Assembly (NCBI GenBank): GCA_009192285.1
Contig: WBVU01000016.1
Span: forward strand, 124,001-188,000
Source: Morchella semilibera
Lineage: Eukaryota; Ascomycota; Pezizomycetes; Pezizales; Morchellaceae
Reading direction: 5' to 3'
DNA length: 64,000 nt
The position numbers and the translations under genes are program-made. Position 1 is the first letter of the stretch, and the number at the start of each line of letters is the position of its first letter. The notes under the pieces are model-generated. The model searched no databases. It saw only the letters and a program-made list of their open reading frames with translations, and was not told where the DNA came from. Below, piece after piece: positions 1 through 13,092 of the stretch.

Positions 1-537
1 TGGAATATATTGGGAGGATCTAGGATCGAGGACTCGAGAGCTGATGTGATTTTATATACAAGGAGAAGGTTGTATTTACACCCAATCAATATGACGCAGA
101 TATTTTTGATTACTTTTCTATTGCCATCCGTACCCGAGGTAACTTTTCTTTGTGGGGGGAGTCGCGTAATCAACAATGATCTCGTCTTCGTAAAAGTGCA
201 GTCGGAGTCACAAGCAATCACACACAAAACCCACAAACCAATCATTTCCCTTCCCTCTGTCGGCTCATCACAGCAACTCACTCACCCTGGTAATGATCAC
301 GCTTGCATAAAAAAAAATATGTATGAGGTGAAACAAAAAGCAAAAAAAAGAAATGGATTTAAATCGATTCCATTTGATGCCCGTACTGACTACTGCTACT
401 ACTACTGTCCCGGGCATACACAGAAAAACACACACTTGATATACATCTATATCCATCCATCCACCCACCCACCACCACCCACCCGACCAAACCCAAAGAA
501 AAAAAAAAAACACGCACGGGGGAGGAAGAGGGGACAT
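1..537. other. intergenic, downstream of NDUFA9
   Basis: I see no supportable gene. The stretch holds A-rich tracts and a CCATCCACCC-type simple repeat at about 452-482. It is the 3' flank of the minus-strand NDUFA9 gene. The open frames that cross it have no protein-like composition. Confidence 0.6.
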
Positions 538-2104
538 CTAGATGAGGTCGTGCTCGACGTGCAGATACTTCCTATCCTCCCTCTTCTCCTTCTCCGTCAT
601 TGGCGGCAGATCATAGTATGTCGCAGGACTATCACCCCACCACCTCGTTAGCAGAAACCCCAAAACACACGCAAAGGAAGGAAGAAAGGGTAAAAGAGAA
701 AAAAAAGAGAGACATACCGGAAGTGCCTGGTGTACTGATACGCCACCTCATCCACATTGTCCGGCGCAATCCCCAGGTCCGCAAACGTCTTCGCGCTAGG
801 GTCAATAACCTGGTCGATAAACTCCCTCTCCACCTCATCGGGCGAGACCGTTGGCCACCACAGGTAGTCGAGCGCCCTCGCGATCGTCTTCAGCACTGGC
901 TTCGGTAGGTTGATGTGGCGGCGCTTGTGGATGATGTCGCGGTCGACGATTTTTGCTAGCTCGGCCATGGAGTACTCCTGTGGGCCGTAGAGCTCAAACG
1001 TCTGCCCCGCCGTGGTGTCGTCGTACGCGATTGTTTGCAGGGCCTTGCCCACGTCCGTGACGTGCACGGGGCGGAAGCGCTGTGCCATGTTGTTGGCCGT
1101 AAACAGGTTGGTGATGGAGGCGAGCTTGAGCAGGAGGCGGTCCTCGAAGCCGAACATGGGCGAGGGGCGCACGATCGTCGTCTCTGGGAAGATCAGGCGG
1201 GCGTCTTCTTCGGCGCGGCCCTTTGTGGCATAGAACTTGGAGGGGGAGTTTGGGTTGGCGTTGTAGGATGAGACGTGGATGAAGCGGTCGACATCGTATT
1301 TGGCGACGGCTTCGGCGATGCGCTGCGTGCCTTCGACGTGGACGTCTTCATAGGTGAAATTCCTGTTATACCGTCAGCCGTAGCCTAAACGCAGCCTGTA
1401 GCAGTAAGAAGACGTACTTGGTGGTGTAGTCACGCCCGACGAGATTGAAGACTATGTCAGAGTGCCTTACGCTCTCCTCGATCGAGGGTGTGTTCCTCAG
1501 ATCAAACTCCTATTTCCCCCCCACGCGCAGATATCAGCGCCCGTCTCCAACCCATCTCCCCACACAGCCTTCTAGCTCCCTAAAGAATACTCACCACCAT
1601 GACAATTCTACCAAGATCCCCAGTGAGCTTGAGATGGCGCTTGGTCATCTCCTCACGGAACGGGACCACAACGGTGCACCCATTGCAAGCTGTCCCCCGC
1701 AACCTACATCAACACACATCCCGTATACCCTTTTCTTCTCCCGGGGGGAAGTACATACCGAGCTTGTTGACGATGTAACGCCCGAGGAATCCAGTAGCCC
1801 CAAAGACAGTTACGGTGTGACCTATATGCGTACTACAATTAGCAATCTGCGAGCCCAATCCCTCCGCCGCCATCATATATATCCGGGTACGAACCTCCAA
1901 TTGAAGACCTATCCACCCCCCACGCACACAGCATTAGCACCCACCCAAAGCAGCGACAGCGCAAGCACACACTCACCTCCCACCGCCCGGCTGGCGAATG
2001 ATCGGCTTTCCGGTTCTCGTGATTGCGATATCATGGATGGACCTCTTTGCCGGCTGGAGCACAGCACCCCGAACTGGGGCAGAAAACAGGCACCTCTGCA
2101 TCAT
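538..2104 (-). CDS. NDUFA9: NADH:ubiquinone oxidoreductase 40 kDa subunit (NDUFA9-like), mitochondrial
   Basis: Accessory subunit of respiratory complex I, an atypical short-chain dehydrogenase fold that binds NADPH at the matrix-arm junction. Six exons fit: 1977-2104, 1759-1832, 1595-1689, 1418-1509, 718-1362 and 538-628. They join in frame to 374 residues, the usual fungal length. The first exon gives a mitochondrial-type leader and the family-typical TRTGKPIIRQPGG. Exon 2 carries the Rossmann glycine motif GATGFLG. Later exons carry VVVPFREEMTKRHLK, FDLRNTPSIEESVRHSD, the VNxxG-like NLVGRDYTTKNFTYEDVHV and the C-terminal YYDLPPMTEKEKREDRKY typical of fungal orthologues. The start is the first of two adjacent ATGs. 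It is divergent from RPN9, with 419 bp between start codons. Confidence 0.95.
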
Positions 2105-2523
2105 TGTTTTTTTAAAGAAATGAGTGGAGAGGGGGGAAGAAAAAGAGAGAGGAATTGAGTTTTTTTCTTTATCGGCGACGGCGGCGGGGAGGGAGAGGCC
2201 CTTTTTTTTTTACTTTAAGCTGGAACGGTAGGCGGGATGTGGTCGCCGGGTGGAGGAGGTGCGGTGGTGCGGCCCCACCACGTGATCCATGTATTCCTGC
2301 TTATTCATCCAGGGTCAGGGCTCCCGGTTGCGTTGCTACGGGTTGGGTTGGGTTGGGTTTGGTGGGATGTGTGAGAGAGGGACATTCATCCATACCTTTA
2401 ATTGCTATCAATCTCAACACCACCCATCAACCCATCATCATCAATCCATCCGTCCCTACTGTCCATCCCTCCTCATCTCCAGCTCACCAAACAACCAACC
2501 AGCACAACACACAACTAGCAGCA
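2105..2523. promoter_or_regulatory. bidirectional promoter region NDUFA9/RPN9
   Basis: This is the 419 bp between two divergent start codons. It contains a CACGTG E-box at 2279-2284, a T-rich/GC-rich tract at about 2160-2215, a GGTTGGGTTGGGTTGGG run at about 2340 and a CCATC/CATCA-rich stretch before the RPN9 start. No yeast-type Rpn4 (PACE) site was seen. Assignment as a promoter is from position only. Confidence 0.5.
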
Positions 2524-3834
2524 ATGGAGATCGACCCCAAGCCAGTGCCAGAGTTCCTCACGCAGCAGCGGGACGAGGTGGCCCCGCCAAGTCTGCAGCC
2601 GCTCTTCCTCGACTTTGAGGATTTCTGGGAGCGCAAGCTGTGGCACCAGCTGACGGGCGTGCTGCTCCAGTTCTTTGAGCACTCAGAGAGCGCACCCATG
2701 CGCATCCCGCTCTATAAGAACTTTGTGCTGACCTTCTCGGACAAGATCAACCAGCTCAAGCTCGTGACACTGGGGCTGTCGGCCTCGCGCCAGTGCAAAG
2801 GTGTGTTCCATCTTTATACCGCCCCAGCACACACACACACACACGTAGATACGAGCAAAGACTGATGATGGTGATGGTTGGGTGGAGATAGATAACCAGG
2901 AGGCCCTCGAGTTCCTCACAGCACTGGCGGAGAAGGTTAACAAGGACGACTCGAAGGACGCATATGTGTATGCCACAGTCGAGGTTGCCAGGGTCAAGCT
3001 GCTTCTGCGGGATCTTGAGGGAGCAAGGAAAGCTCTGGATGACGCCGAGAAGCACCTCGAGACCTTTGACTCCGTGGAGTCCGTCGTCCACGCATCCTTC
3101 TACCGTGTGAACGCCGACTACTACAACGTCTGCCCCTCCTCCCCTTCCAAACCTCCCCTGCACATAAAAATAGCTAACCCCCCCCCCCACAGGCCAAGCT
3201 CGAATTCGCCTCCTACTACAAAAACGCCCTCCTCTACCTCGCCTGTGTACACGTCCCTGACCTCAGCATCCCCGAGCAGCAAGAACGTGCCTACAACCTC
3301 TCCGTCGCGGCCCTCCTCGGCGAAACCATCTACAACTTCGGCGAGCTCCTCCTCCACCCCATCCTCGACTCCCTCAAAAACACAGAGCACGCCTGGCTCC
3401 GTGATCTCCTCTTCGCCTTCAACGCCGGCAACCTCGCAGGCTTCCACGGGCTCAGCGGCCACCTCTCCAAGCAGCCCCTCCTCGAGCAACAATCCAAGTT
3501 CCTGCGCGAGAAGATCTGCCTGTCGGCACTCACCGAGGCCGTGTTCCGCCGCCCGCCGCACGACCGCGCAATGAGCTTTGCGACAATCCTCGAGGAGACG
3601 AGAGTCTACCCAGAGGAGGTGGAGCACCTGCTGATGAAGGCGTTGAGTCTGGGACTCGTCAGGGGGAGCATCGATCAGGTGGCGGAGGTGGCGAGGATCT
3701 CGTGGGTGCAGCCAAAGGTGCTGGATAGAGACCAGATCCTGAGCATGAAGCAGAGGCTGCTGGACTGGGACGAGAACGTGAATAAGATGGGCGCCTGGAT
3801 GGAGACTACGCTGGCACCGCCGGCGGAGGCGTAG
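2524..3834 (+). CDS. RPN9: 26S proteasome regulatory lid subunit Rpn9 (PSMD13)
   Basis: Non-ATPase lid subunit of the 26S proteasome, which helps assemble the lid and holds Rpn10. Three exons (2524-2800, 2892-3127, 3193-3834) join in frame to 384 residues, the normal length for Rpn9. The N-terminal part (FLDFEDFWERKLWHQLT, helical repeats) is followed by a C-terminal PCI domain from about residue 175. The winged-helix end contains LMKALSLGLVRGSIDQV and VARISWVQPKVLD, near-invariant in the family. The second intron ends in a run of ten C before ACAG. The start is the first ATG in frame with the conserved region. It is divergent from NDUFA9 and convergent with AIM24. Confidence 0.95.
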
Positions 3835-4372
3835 AGCTAGGGCGGCGTGTGTGCGTGGTTTTGTGTGTTTGTAGTGCTAGGGAAGGGAAGCTTAGGTAGA
3901 ATAAAATAGCTTCCTTCTGATGATTTGAACTGTAGGCTGTAATTTGCTCTGGGGTGGGTTTTGATTTTGTAGTGGTGATGCCTTGAAGAGGGGGATGATT
4001 GCAATTGGTAGCACACATATAAGCTCTTAGATACTTATTGCAAGGCTTGGAATAAAAGTGGTCCTGGTGATCATTGGTCGTAGTTTTGTTTCTTGTTTGT
4101 TTGTTGAAAACATCCTATCGTCCTGTTCCACACTTTAGAAAGCTACAACCTGATCATTACCACCCCTCATCACAATCCATCACCAGCCACAACAAAAGCT
4201 ATCACCACCGCACATAACCACACCATACCACTCACTAGGCTACTCATAATAAATCACCTGCAGCTTCTACAAGGATCCACATACCAACCCTTTCCATTCC
4301 CCCCCCCCCCCTCTTCTCTTTCTTTCAATCTATGTAATGATAATATACACTTCCCTCCCTCCCTTCCTTCCT
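3835..4372. other. intergenic between convergent RPN9 and AIM24
   Basis: This is shared 3' flank of two convergent genes. It holds AATAAA-like signals at about 3900 (AATAAAATAG) and 4050 (GGAATAAAAG) for RPN9, a 12-bp C tract followed by a pyrimidine run at about 4301-4325, and CCCTCCCTTCC repeats at about 4353-4370. No gene is seen. Confidence 0.6.
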
Positions 4373-5989
4373 CTACAACCTCACAAAGGCCCTAAAGTCC
4401 GAGTCCTGGAACTCCGTCTTCCCGTCCCGCCCCACAATGGCCACCTTCAGCCCGCCCGGCTGTCTACCCGTACCAACAGTCACCGGGCGCTCATCCGCCG
4501 CGCCGATCATGATCTTCTCCGTGGGGCCTTCAAGCGCCTTGGTGGCTGTGGGTGAAAGGGGTAGCCCCGGCTCGGTGGAGGCGAGCTCGCTGAAGTCTTC
4601 CTTGCGGAAGACCTCGGAGAGGCGGGCAGTGCGTGACTGGACAAGGATTGTGCTAGGCCCTTGGAAGCGGAGAAATAGCTACACCTGGAGTATTAGCACC
4701 ACTGCATAGGGGAGGGTTCAATGAGAAGAAGGAGGGGGAGGGGGAGGGGGGCAATACCCTATCGCCCCAAATTGTCCTTCGCGACCATGTCTTGATGCCA
4801 AAGAGTGTTCTGGCGACGGCCTTGTACACCTCCGACTCCCTTATGGCCCGGATAAACTCCAACTCCGGCAGAAACTTGCGAATGGCACTGAAGCGGGGAA
4901 CCTGTAGACGGAGCGATGTGCTCTTGAGGCGGTAAGGCAGCGGCCGCGACGGCCCGTTCATGGAGTATGCGAGCAGCGCGCTAGGGTGGACGGTATACTC
5001 CTCACCGGGCTTGAGTGTCACCTGGTAGATCTGGCCGCGGCCGATCAGAGCGACGAGGCCGCGGCCGGTCAGTCTGGAGTTGCCCCAGTGGGCCAGACTC
5101 TAGGATCGTTAGCCGGGATTGCCCGGGGGTGGGATGAGGGGATGGGAGCGAGATGAGAGGGTTTTACCATTTTGTGGCTGATTGTGGGCTTGGAGGAGAT
5201 GGAGTGGCCGGTCCAGGCGAGGAGGGCGTCGTTCTGCGTGAGCATCCAGTCAACTTTGCCGTCGAGCTCTATGATGCCGAAGGTAGTGTTGGGGGTGTTG
5301 GTAGATATTAGGCATGTGAGAGGTGTTGTGGAGGATATCTGTTGTTAGGTGGTTTGTATCAGCATTTTGTTTGTGCCGTAGTATAGTATCGATGTGCACT
5401 GAATGATAGATAATATAATATATATTCCCGTATTAATTGGAGCCTCAGCATACTTTCTGGTATAAGAACGGGATTCGCAGAGCTGCCCTCCTGAAGGGCT
5501 CGAGAATCGACAGTGTTGAGACCGCCTATAAGTCCATAATGTCAGATAATGAACTTTCTTTGGTAATCCGATGAACCCTCACGTTCTCGGTCTGCCCATT
5601 GATCCCCACCAGGGTTCCCCTCCTCGAGTAGAGCAATGACGATGCTGGTAGAGCTACCGACAGCATCGAATATGGAGCTCCCAGGACCTCAAACCTCACA
5701 TCTAAACCCACACCACACCGTGCAATTAGCTCCCAGAACCCCCACAAAAACCCCAGAGGAGGGACCAATCGCCAGAAAACTCACCAGCCGGAAAGGGTCC
5801 CGCCCCGCTCAACTTCGGGATCGCTTGTGTCTGCTCTGACAGGTCCAACAGGGCATCGATGGACGATGTTGATGGGGTTGCCCTAATATGCACATTCCTC
5901 CTCCTCCCAGCTGCTGTCGTACATTGGCGGAGGAGCGGTAGTGGAGGGTGGGCGAGAAACAGGCGAGTGGAGTTACGAGCGGCGGCCAT
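4373..5989 (-). CDS. AIM24: mitochondrial biogenesis protein AIM24-like
   Basis: AIM24 is an inner-membrane-associated mitochondrial protein; in yeast it helps keep MICOS and respiratory complexes stable. Six exons (5785-5989, 5583-5701, 5454-5525, 5168-5338, 4758-5099, 4373-4678) join in frame to 404 residues. Residues 1-35 are a basic leader with Ser and Arg, consistent with import. Family signatures visible are [79 protein letters not shown] and [13 protein letters not shown]. The C-terminus ends [10 protein letters not shown]. The gene is convergent with RPN9. The call rests on family-pattern recognition; its biochemical role is not established. Confidence 0.9.
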
Positions 5990-7062
5990 GGTGCGTGCGG
6001 TGGTATTAATTTCTGCGAGTGATGGGATGAAGCTCGCTTGTGAGCCTCATTCACACATGCGCGGGATTGTTTCTTTGAGGCAATGATTTTTTCCGGATAC
6101 ATCCTGGGCTATGGTGGGGGTTTGGGGGTGAGGGGCGTCATGGCAACGGCGGGAACCACGTCAAAATTACAGCCCGCTGGCCAATCATTGACGGGCTAGG
6201 CGAGGGAGTAATGATAGTTTGGCAATATTTCTGTTGAAGACGCGAAAAAGTGGATTTCTCATGTAATTCTAGAGCTTGGGCTATGTAGCTATACAGTGCA
6301 ATATATTTAACACAGTATATCACAGTAAGCTTGGTTAAATCTGCTCCAATCATGAGTCGGCGATGTTCATTACATACCGCAGATATAAGAAGTTGAAGGT
6401 TAGGGGGGAGATGCTTGTTTGATGATCAGTGATAGATTAGACGCTTCCGATCCCCCTAGAACACCGCTCTCACAAAACATATGTTAATTGGTTAAATATT
6501 TGGTGAGGGGAATCAGCTCGGGAGGTAAAGGGGCCAGTTGCAGTGGCGGTATTCCTTTTGAGTTTAGTTCCACTGAGGGAGTGTTCCAATAGAGGGGAGA
6601 CGTCTAAGACCTACGTAGATTCTTAATACGAGCGTAAGACCCCACACGCTGTTTGCGCCGTGGAAGTATAGTTCGACATTTGGTCGCGATCGTGCTCGGG
6701 GGACTCGCTAATATGACAAGGTTTCACCTAGTACATGCCGCGGGATTGTTTACTTAGATTGATTGATAATGAGTGTCCACGGGATATAACTCCATTTAAA
6801 GACACATTTACTCGTGTTGTAGGGTTGACACGAGGGGCCTGCTACCCCGGATGGCAAGATCGAGTATAAGTGATAGAAATGTAACTGACTTTGTAGGGAT
6901 GACCGCAACCCCCCCCCCTCCTTTTTTTTTTCTCTTTTTTTTTAAAAAAAAGGGTATTTCTATTCATTTCTTTATAAAGAATACAAAACGAAACAAAGAC
7001 AAAAAAACGCCATAAATTACATCACAAACCATCACTCGTGCTCTCCTCGGGCTTAGATTAAA
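5990..7062. other. intergenic, AIM24 promoter side and 3' flank of the 7-8 kb gene
   Basis: About 1.07 kb with no convincing gene. From 6909 there is a C10 run, a long T-rich pyrimidine tract and an A8 run (to about 6950), immediately before the 3' end of the next minus-strand gene. The rest is unique-looking, AT-moderate sequence with no tRNA or repeat that I can recognise. Confidence 0.55.
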
Positions 7063-8033
7063 TCACCCATCATACCCTGATGGGTGGTTATTACTTCCCA
7101 TCGGCTTCTCGACTGGCAGACAATACTTAAGAATGTCCTTGAACGACTGCCACGCAAAACCCCACGAAAACTCGAACTCGCCGGGCACATGCGGCGGGCC
7201 ATTCTCCCACGATGCACGGTCCGCCTCCTCCTCGGGGGTGGGCTCGGGGGTCACGTACTTATAGTAGTTATACGCGGGACCCCCGAGGCTGTCGATATCA
7301 AACTCTGGTATGATTACTATGGTGAATCGGTTAGTATCTATGTATGGTTGAGAAAGATCTGGTTTGGGGTGGGGTAATAAGGGAGCAATGTACTTGGTCG
7401 TGGAGAGTTCGGCGGGGGCGCGATGGTTGGGAGGGCTGTAGGGACCGCTGGCGGTGGCGGTGGTGGTGGCGGCGGAGGAGGTGGAGGAGGGGATGGGGGT
7501 GGAGGAGGGGGTGAGGGCGGGAGAGGTACAGTGGGGTCAGCCGAGTGAGCCGCTATGTTGGGTCAGTATTTAGAACTATAAGGGGATAGGGGAAGGAGGC
7601 GAACCCTTCCATTCTTCGTGGTTTAGTGGGGGTCCTAGGACTCCATAGTCGACTTTATGGATGATCTCCCTGGGCTGGATCCGACTAGCTATGTGCTTGG
7701 TCAGTGTTGAAAACCGTAAGAGATAGGGCATATATAGGGGAGAGGGGATGACAAACCTTTCCAGTCTGCAGCAGATTGTGGGCGCCCGAGTACCCCAAAA
7801 TCTACCTTGGGAATAAACTCCCTAGCGTGGAGCCTCTTGTAAGACTCGGAGTTGAGGCCCGGGTTGATGGGGGCAGCATCGTTGATGATGTAGTCGTTCC
7901 CTAACGACCTCATTGACGGTGCAACATCGTTTCCGAGAGCGATGATATTGCCGCTTGGGCTTTGATGTTGGGTTGATGAGCTAGCTGCTGCGAGAGCGCC
8001 AGTAATGAAGAAAGGTAGGTTTTTCCACAACAT
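7063..8033 (-). CDS. predicted secreted protein with duplicated exon and proline-rich linker
   Basis: I do not recognise a family. Four exons (7757-8033, 7605-7688, 7394-7552, 7063-7316) join in frame to 257 residues. Residues 1-20 look like a signal peptide: a Lys near the start, a hydrophobic core, and an Ala/Ser end. Exon 1 ends with REFIPKVDFGVLGRPQ then DWKG; exon 2 encodes REIIHKVDYGVLGPPL then EWKG, so exon 2 is a duplicate of the end of exon 1. Exon 4 opens with IPEFDIDSLGGP, a weaker third copy. Exon 3 is a proline-rich linker of about 53 residues with runs of P. The C-terminus is acidic with Trp residues. The start is the only ATG giving a leader. It could be a cell-wall or effector-like protein, but that is inference from secretion alone. 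Confidence 0.7.
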
Positions 8034-8235
8034 TTTGATCTTTTTGTGTTTTGTATTGGATGGAGTGTTCTGAGAGAGAAGGGAGGAAAGGTGTGGGTTT
8101 ATATAGACGTAGCCCCTCTGTTATAAACGTGGCCTCTCTCTTAGTCTTAATTGCGTGACTTCGTATCGATTCCCTCATTTCAAGAACTGTGTCATAATTC
8201 CGCTCAGCGGACTTTGTTAGGCTATCGTGAGGGGT

Positions 8236-8245
8236 CGAGTGATAT
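8236..8245 (+). repeat. CGAGTGATAT motif, copy 1
   Basis: First of six copies of the 10-mer in the window; here it is followed by ACTGTG. See the finding on this motif. Confidence 0.6.
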
Positions 8246-8552
8246 ACTGTGTTCGTATTGCACTAGCTAAACGTCCGCATCAGGCTTTGATACAACGAGC
8301 TACGCGCATATTGGGGCTAGTGTGATTGAAGCTTTCATTTAGACAACTACAAGTCAAGACCTCTGGAAGTATTTTAATCACGCCACCACATGTAGCTCCA
8401 TTACTTAGCCAATAAAACCGTCGGAACAACTTGATCATAAAGCTAGTTCCATTTTGGAACTCCAGAGGACAGATCTCCTCTCTATAGACCAAGACTGATC
8501 ATACCGGAAATGTGCATAATAATTCTCTGCTGTGATCTAATCTAGTAGAGCA

Positions 8553-8759
8553 GTAGGAGGGTTGGGTACGAGCCTATCTGATCTAGATCTATTCGAATTT
8601 TAAATGACCACCTTTACGCACACCAGTGATAAACGTACAGCTTATGGATAGAATCGATGAGCTGGCGGCCTGAAAAGTGCCATATTTTCTTAGTCTCGTA
8701 CCCATCCCTACGGGCAGCTTGCTTGCTGCTCACGGTAGGAGGGCTGGGTACGAGCCTAA
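8553..8759. repeat. three-copy repeat with hairpin (GGGTACGAGCC family)
   Basis: Copies at 8553-8576 (+), 8690-8711 (-) and 8735-8759 (+) share about 22-24 bp built around GGGTACGAGCCTA. Copies two and three face each other and can form a hairpin with a 23-bp loop. Copies one and two form ends of an element of about 160 bp in inverted orientation, as expected for a MITE relic. Confidence 0.55.
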
Positions 8760-9965
8760 TATTTCCTTTACCTCCTCCTCCTTCTACTACCCGGAGTACT
8801 CATGTACCATTGCTATTCCGTCATCTCATGAGAACGACTGTAAGTGCAGTTGTTTCTTGGTTAGCATTATACCGTAGATATTCGATTAGTCCCCTAGCGT
8901 TGTTGCCCTTTATCACACCAAAAAAACAGCAGTTTGAGTCCTTTTTAGTATAAGCGACGCTAGCGAGTTTTTCGAGTACATTCTACGGTAAATAGTCAGA
9001 AGGCCTAAAATCGTTTCGTATATGCAGCTAGAATTACTCCAGGGAGGTATCGAGAGCATAGTAATTCCCCTAGACCCTAGAGCCGTAAGACTTATAGAGA
9101 TATAGAGATATCCCCGAACCCCAACCTAACGATGTCACAGCCAGAGCTTCCCCTCGTGAAAATTTAGACATTAGTTGTGCGAGTGATGCCATGTGATTCA
9201 TCTGACTCAGAAGAGTGGCGGATGTGGGGTCCATTAAGGGTTTTTACGGTGGCTAGTGGATCAAGGTAAGCCCCCAAGAAAGAGCTCTTGATGGCGGTAC
9301 GCTGCTTTTGTTGATGGGTATAAACGGCATAAGAGATGTTTCAATGGAAATTTACCCCTCCAATTGGCCATGTTAGGTGCACGTGGATGGGTAAGTGGTG
9401 GGGGACAGGGTTGACGTCCTTCCACGGTACGATACGAAATAGATCCGACACCATGGGTCAGAGGAGAAGCTTCATGGAGGTTCGTGACGGAGTAGTATAA
9501 TCAAGCTCAATTGTAATCAGATTCCTCGGTCCGCTACCAAGGCTGAAAATAAGCTCCGAATTTGTCAAGGGAGATTTTGTAAATGAATGACTGGACCCCT
9601 CCCGGCCCCTTCGGAACTGGAACTTCGGAAGGATGGAATTTATCGTGGCGCTCCTGTATGGCCCCGCTGAGTAATTTGTTGGGGATTCCGTATTATTTCT
9701 GTGGTGGCACGCGGACACCGGCTATCGTATTTGCCAAGAGACCTTACCCGGTCTGCGGAGGTTCTGCCCAAGAGGCCCCATTCGCTAAGTGAGAAACTTG
9801 AACTCTGGGCTCTTCACTCACACTTCAGTTTTAAACAAAAAGCCCTCTTCTTCCTTCCCAGGAAGATCGTTTCACCGTCCTACCCATACTTGTCCTCCAC
9901 TACATACTCATCACTTTCATCAATTTTTAGGAGATATCTTTTGGATTCAATCTCTCTAGGCAGTC

Positions 9966-11874
<1,909 letters not shown>

Positions 11875-13020
11875 GCTATTTGATCTTTTTTTTGCGTGAA
11901 TAGAGGGACGTAGGTGATTCAAAAGGCTTGGGTGGGTGTTTTTCTTAGATTAGCGAAGCAACCTGTACGAGAGGTTGGGTGATATGGGAGCGTCTCTGTA
12001 TTTTTTTTTTTTTTATTTTCTTGTTTTCCTCTTGAAATATCACAAGCTTGTTCATACCATATCCTCTGTGTAGCACGTAAAGTAGGGTTTGAAGTTTTTA
12101 TTTTTTTTTTCTTCTCAAGTCGAATCGTGTTTTGAGGGCGTGCAGGGGGCATGAGGGGTAAGCGTGGGGTGTTCGGGTTCACCTAACAGGCTACAGCAAA
12201 AGTTAGCTAGTAGCGAAGCCGCAGTCTCGCATAAGGTGCATAAGAAGAGGGCTACGGCTCCTCAAGCTTTTGGTTGCAACCATCATCCTGCAGTCCCAGT
12301 TTGCGCTTCGGGTCTTGCCGATTATTAAACTTGTAATGTTCCGATCCGTCTTCAACAGCTGCCCCTGTAAAGATTGCGACTGCACCCTGCAGTAGGATGC
12401 ACGGGACCCCGACATCAGTGATGCAAACAGAGGGGTAACTCCTCACCTCCCTGTCTTTCTCTCTCTCGTCCCTCCTCTCGGTCCGGTCCTTAACTTTGAC
12501 TCTTCACCGCGATCACAACCACGTTCTCAGGCATATATCGAGCGTTCTTACGTTAAAGATCCCGGAATCTCAGGTGCTTCAGTGCTATGTCTTCTCTTCA
12601 CCCTGCAGCATGAGATAGCGAGCCTATAATAATGCAAATGATATCACCCCCACAGCGGAAGTCCACACCTAGCTCTCGAGGCCCTCCGGTAAGGGTATAT
12701 CTGGCGGAGAGAAACCATCGCGTCAAGTGTGTTTGCCCTGTCTCTCCCTTGGATAGCCCGGGTTTGCTCTCCAACCAAGCCATCACCTACGACTTCCGCT
12801 CAGCAGACTCATATTTTTCACTATTCTTGATTGTTATAACCCCCCATCCTCCTTGGCCACAGGGGGTCCGGACGTATCAGTAGTGAGAGCTTGATAACGC
12901 CCCATCAACGTCAATGATGGGACCAGTAGGCCCAATTAGCAGCCCCAGCCAGAAACAAACCAAAACTGTCCAAAAAAAATAAAGACTTCCCCACACAACA
13001 GGGGTGAACTGATTGAGACT
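11875..13020. other. intergenic between LPD1 and tRNA-Thr
   Basis: The LPD1 3' flank holds T-rich tracts at about 12001-12014 and 12099-12111. The remainder is unique sequence with scattered short ORFs of no recognisable product. Confidence 0.55.
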
Positions 13021-13092
13021 GCTCTGACTCGGAGTTGAACCGAGGATCTCAGCATTACTAGTGCTGCGCCTTACCAACTTGGCCACCAGAGC
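13021..13092 (-). tRNA. tRNA-Thr (anticodon AGT), no intron
   Basis: On the minus strand 72 bases fold as a standard cloverleaf. The 7-bp acceptor stem is GCTCTGG with TCAGAGC (one G-T pair at its base). The D-arm is GCC/GGC, the anticodon stem CAGCA/TGCTG with loop CTAGTAA giving anticodon AGT, and the T-arm CTCGG/CCGAG with loop TTCAACT. The B-box is GGTTCAACTCC. CCA is not encoded, as expected in nuclear genes. The sequence 3' of the gene on the minus strand is less clearly a T-rich terminator. Confidence 0.93.

Larger units (their letters stand above)
8034..9965. other. intergenic with repeat and foldback
   Basis: A 1.9 kb gap between divergent genes. It contains one CGAGTGATAT motif (8236-8245) and three copies of a GGGTACGAGCCTA-containing repeat (8553-8576, 8690-8711, 8735-8759). 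A pyrimidine-rich stretch at about 9830-9930 lies before the LPD1 start. No coding region can be supported. Confidence 0.55.

Noticed and set aside
10-651. 213-codon plus-strand open frame at the window start
   Set aside because: It overlaps the last exons of NDUFA9, includes simple repeats and has no protein-like pattern.
1445-2158. 237-codon plus-strand frame
   Set aside because: Shadow of the NDUFA9 exons and introns on the other strand.
3121-3627. Long minus-strand open frame over RPN9
   Set aside because: It is a shadow of a GC-rich exon of RPN9; the protein is Glu/Leu-biased with no domain.
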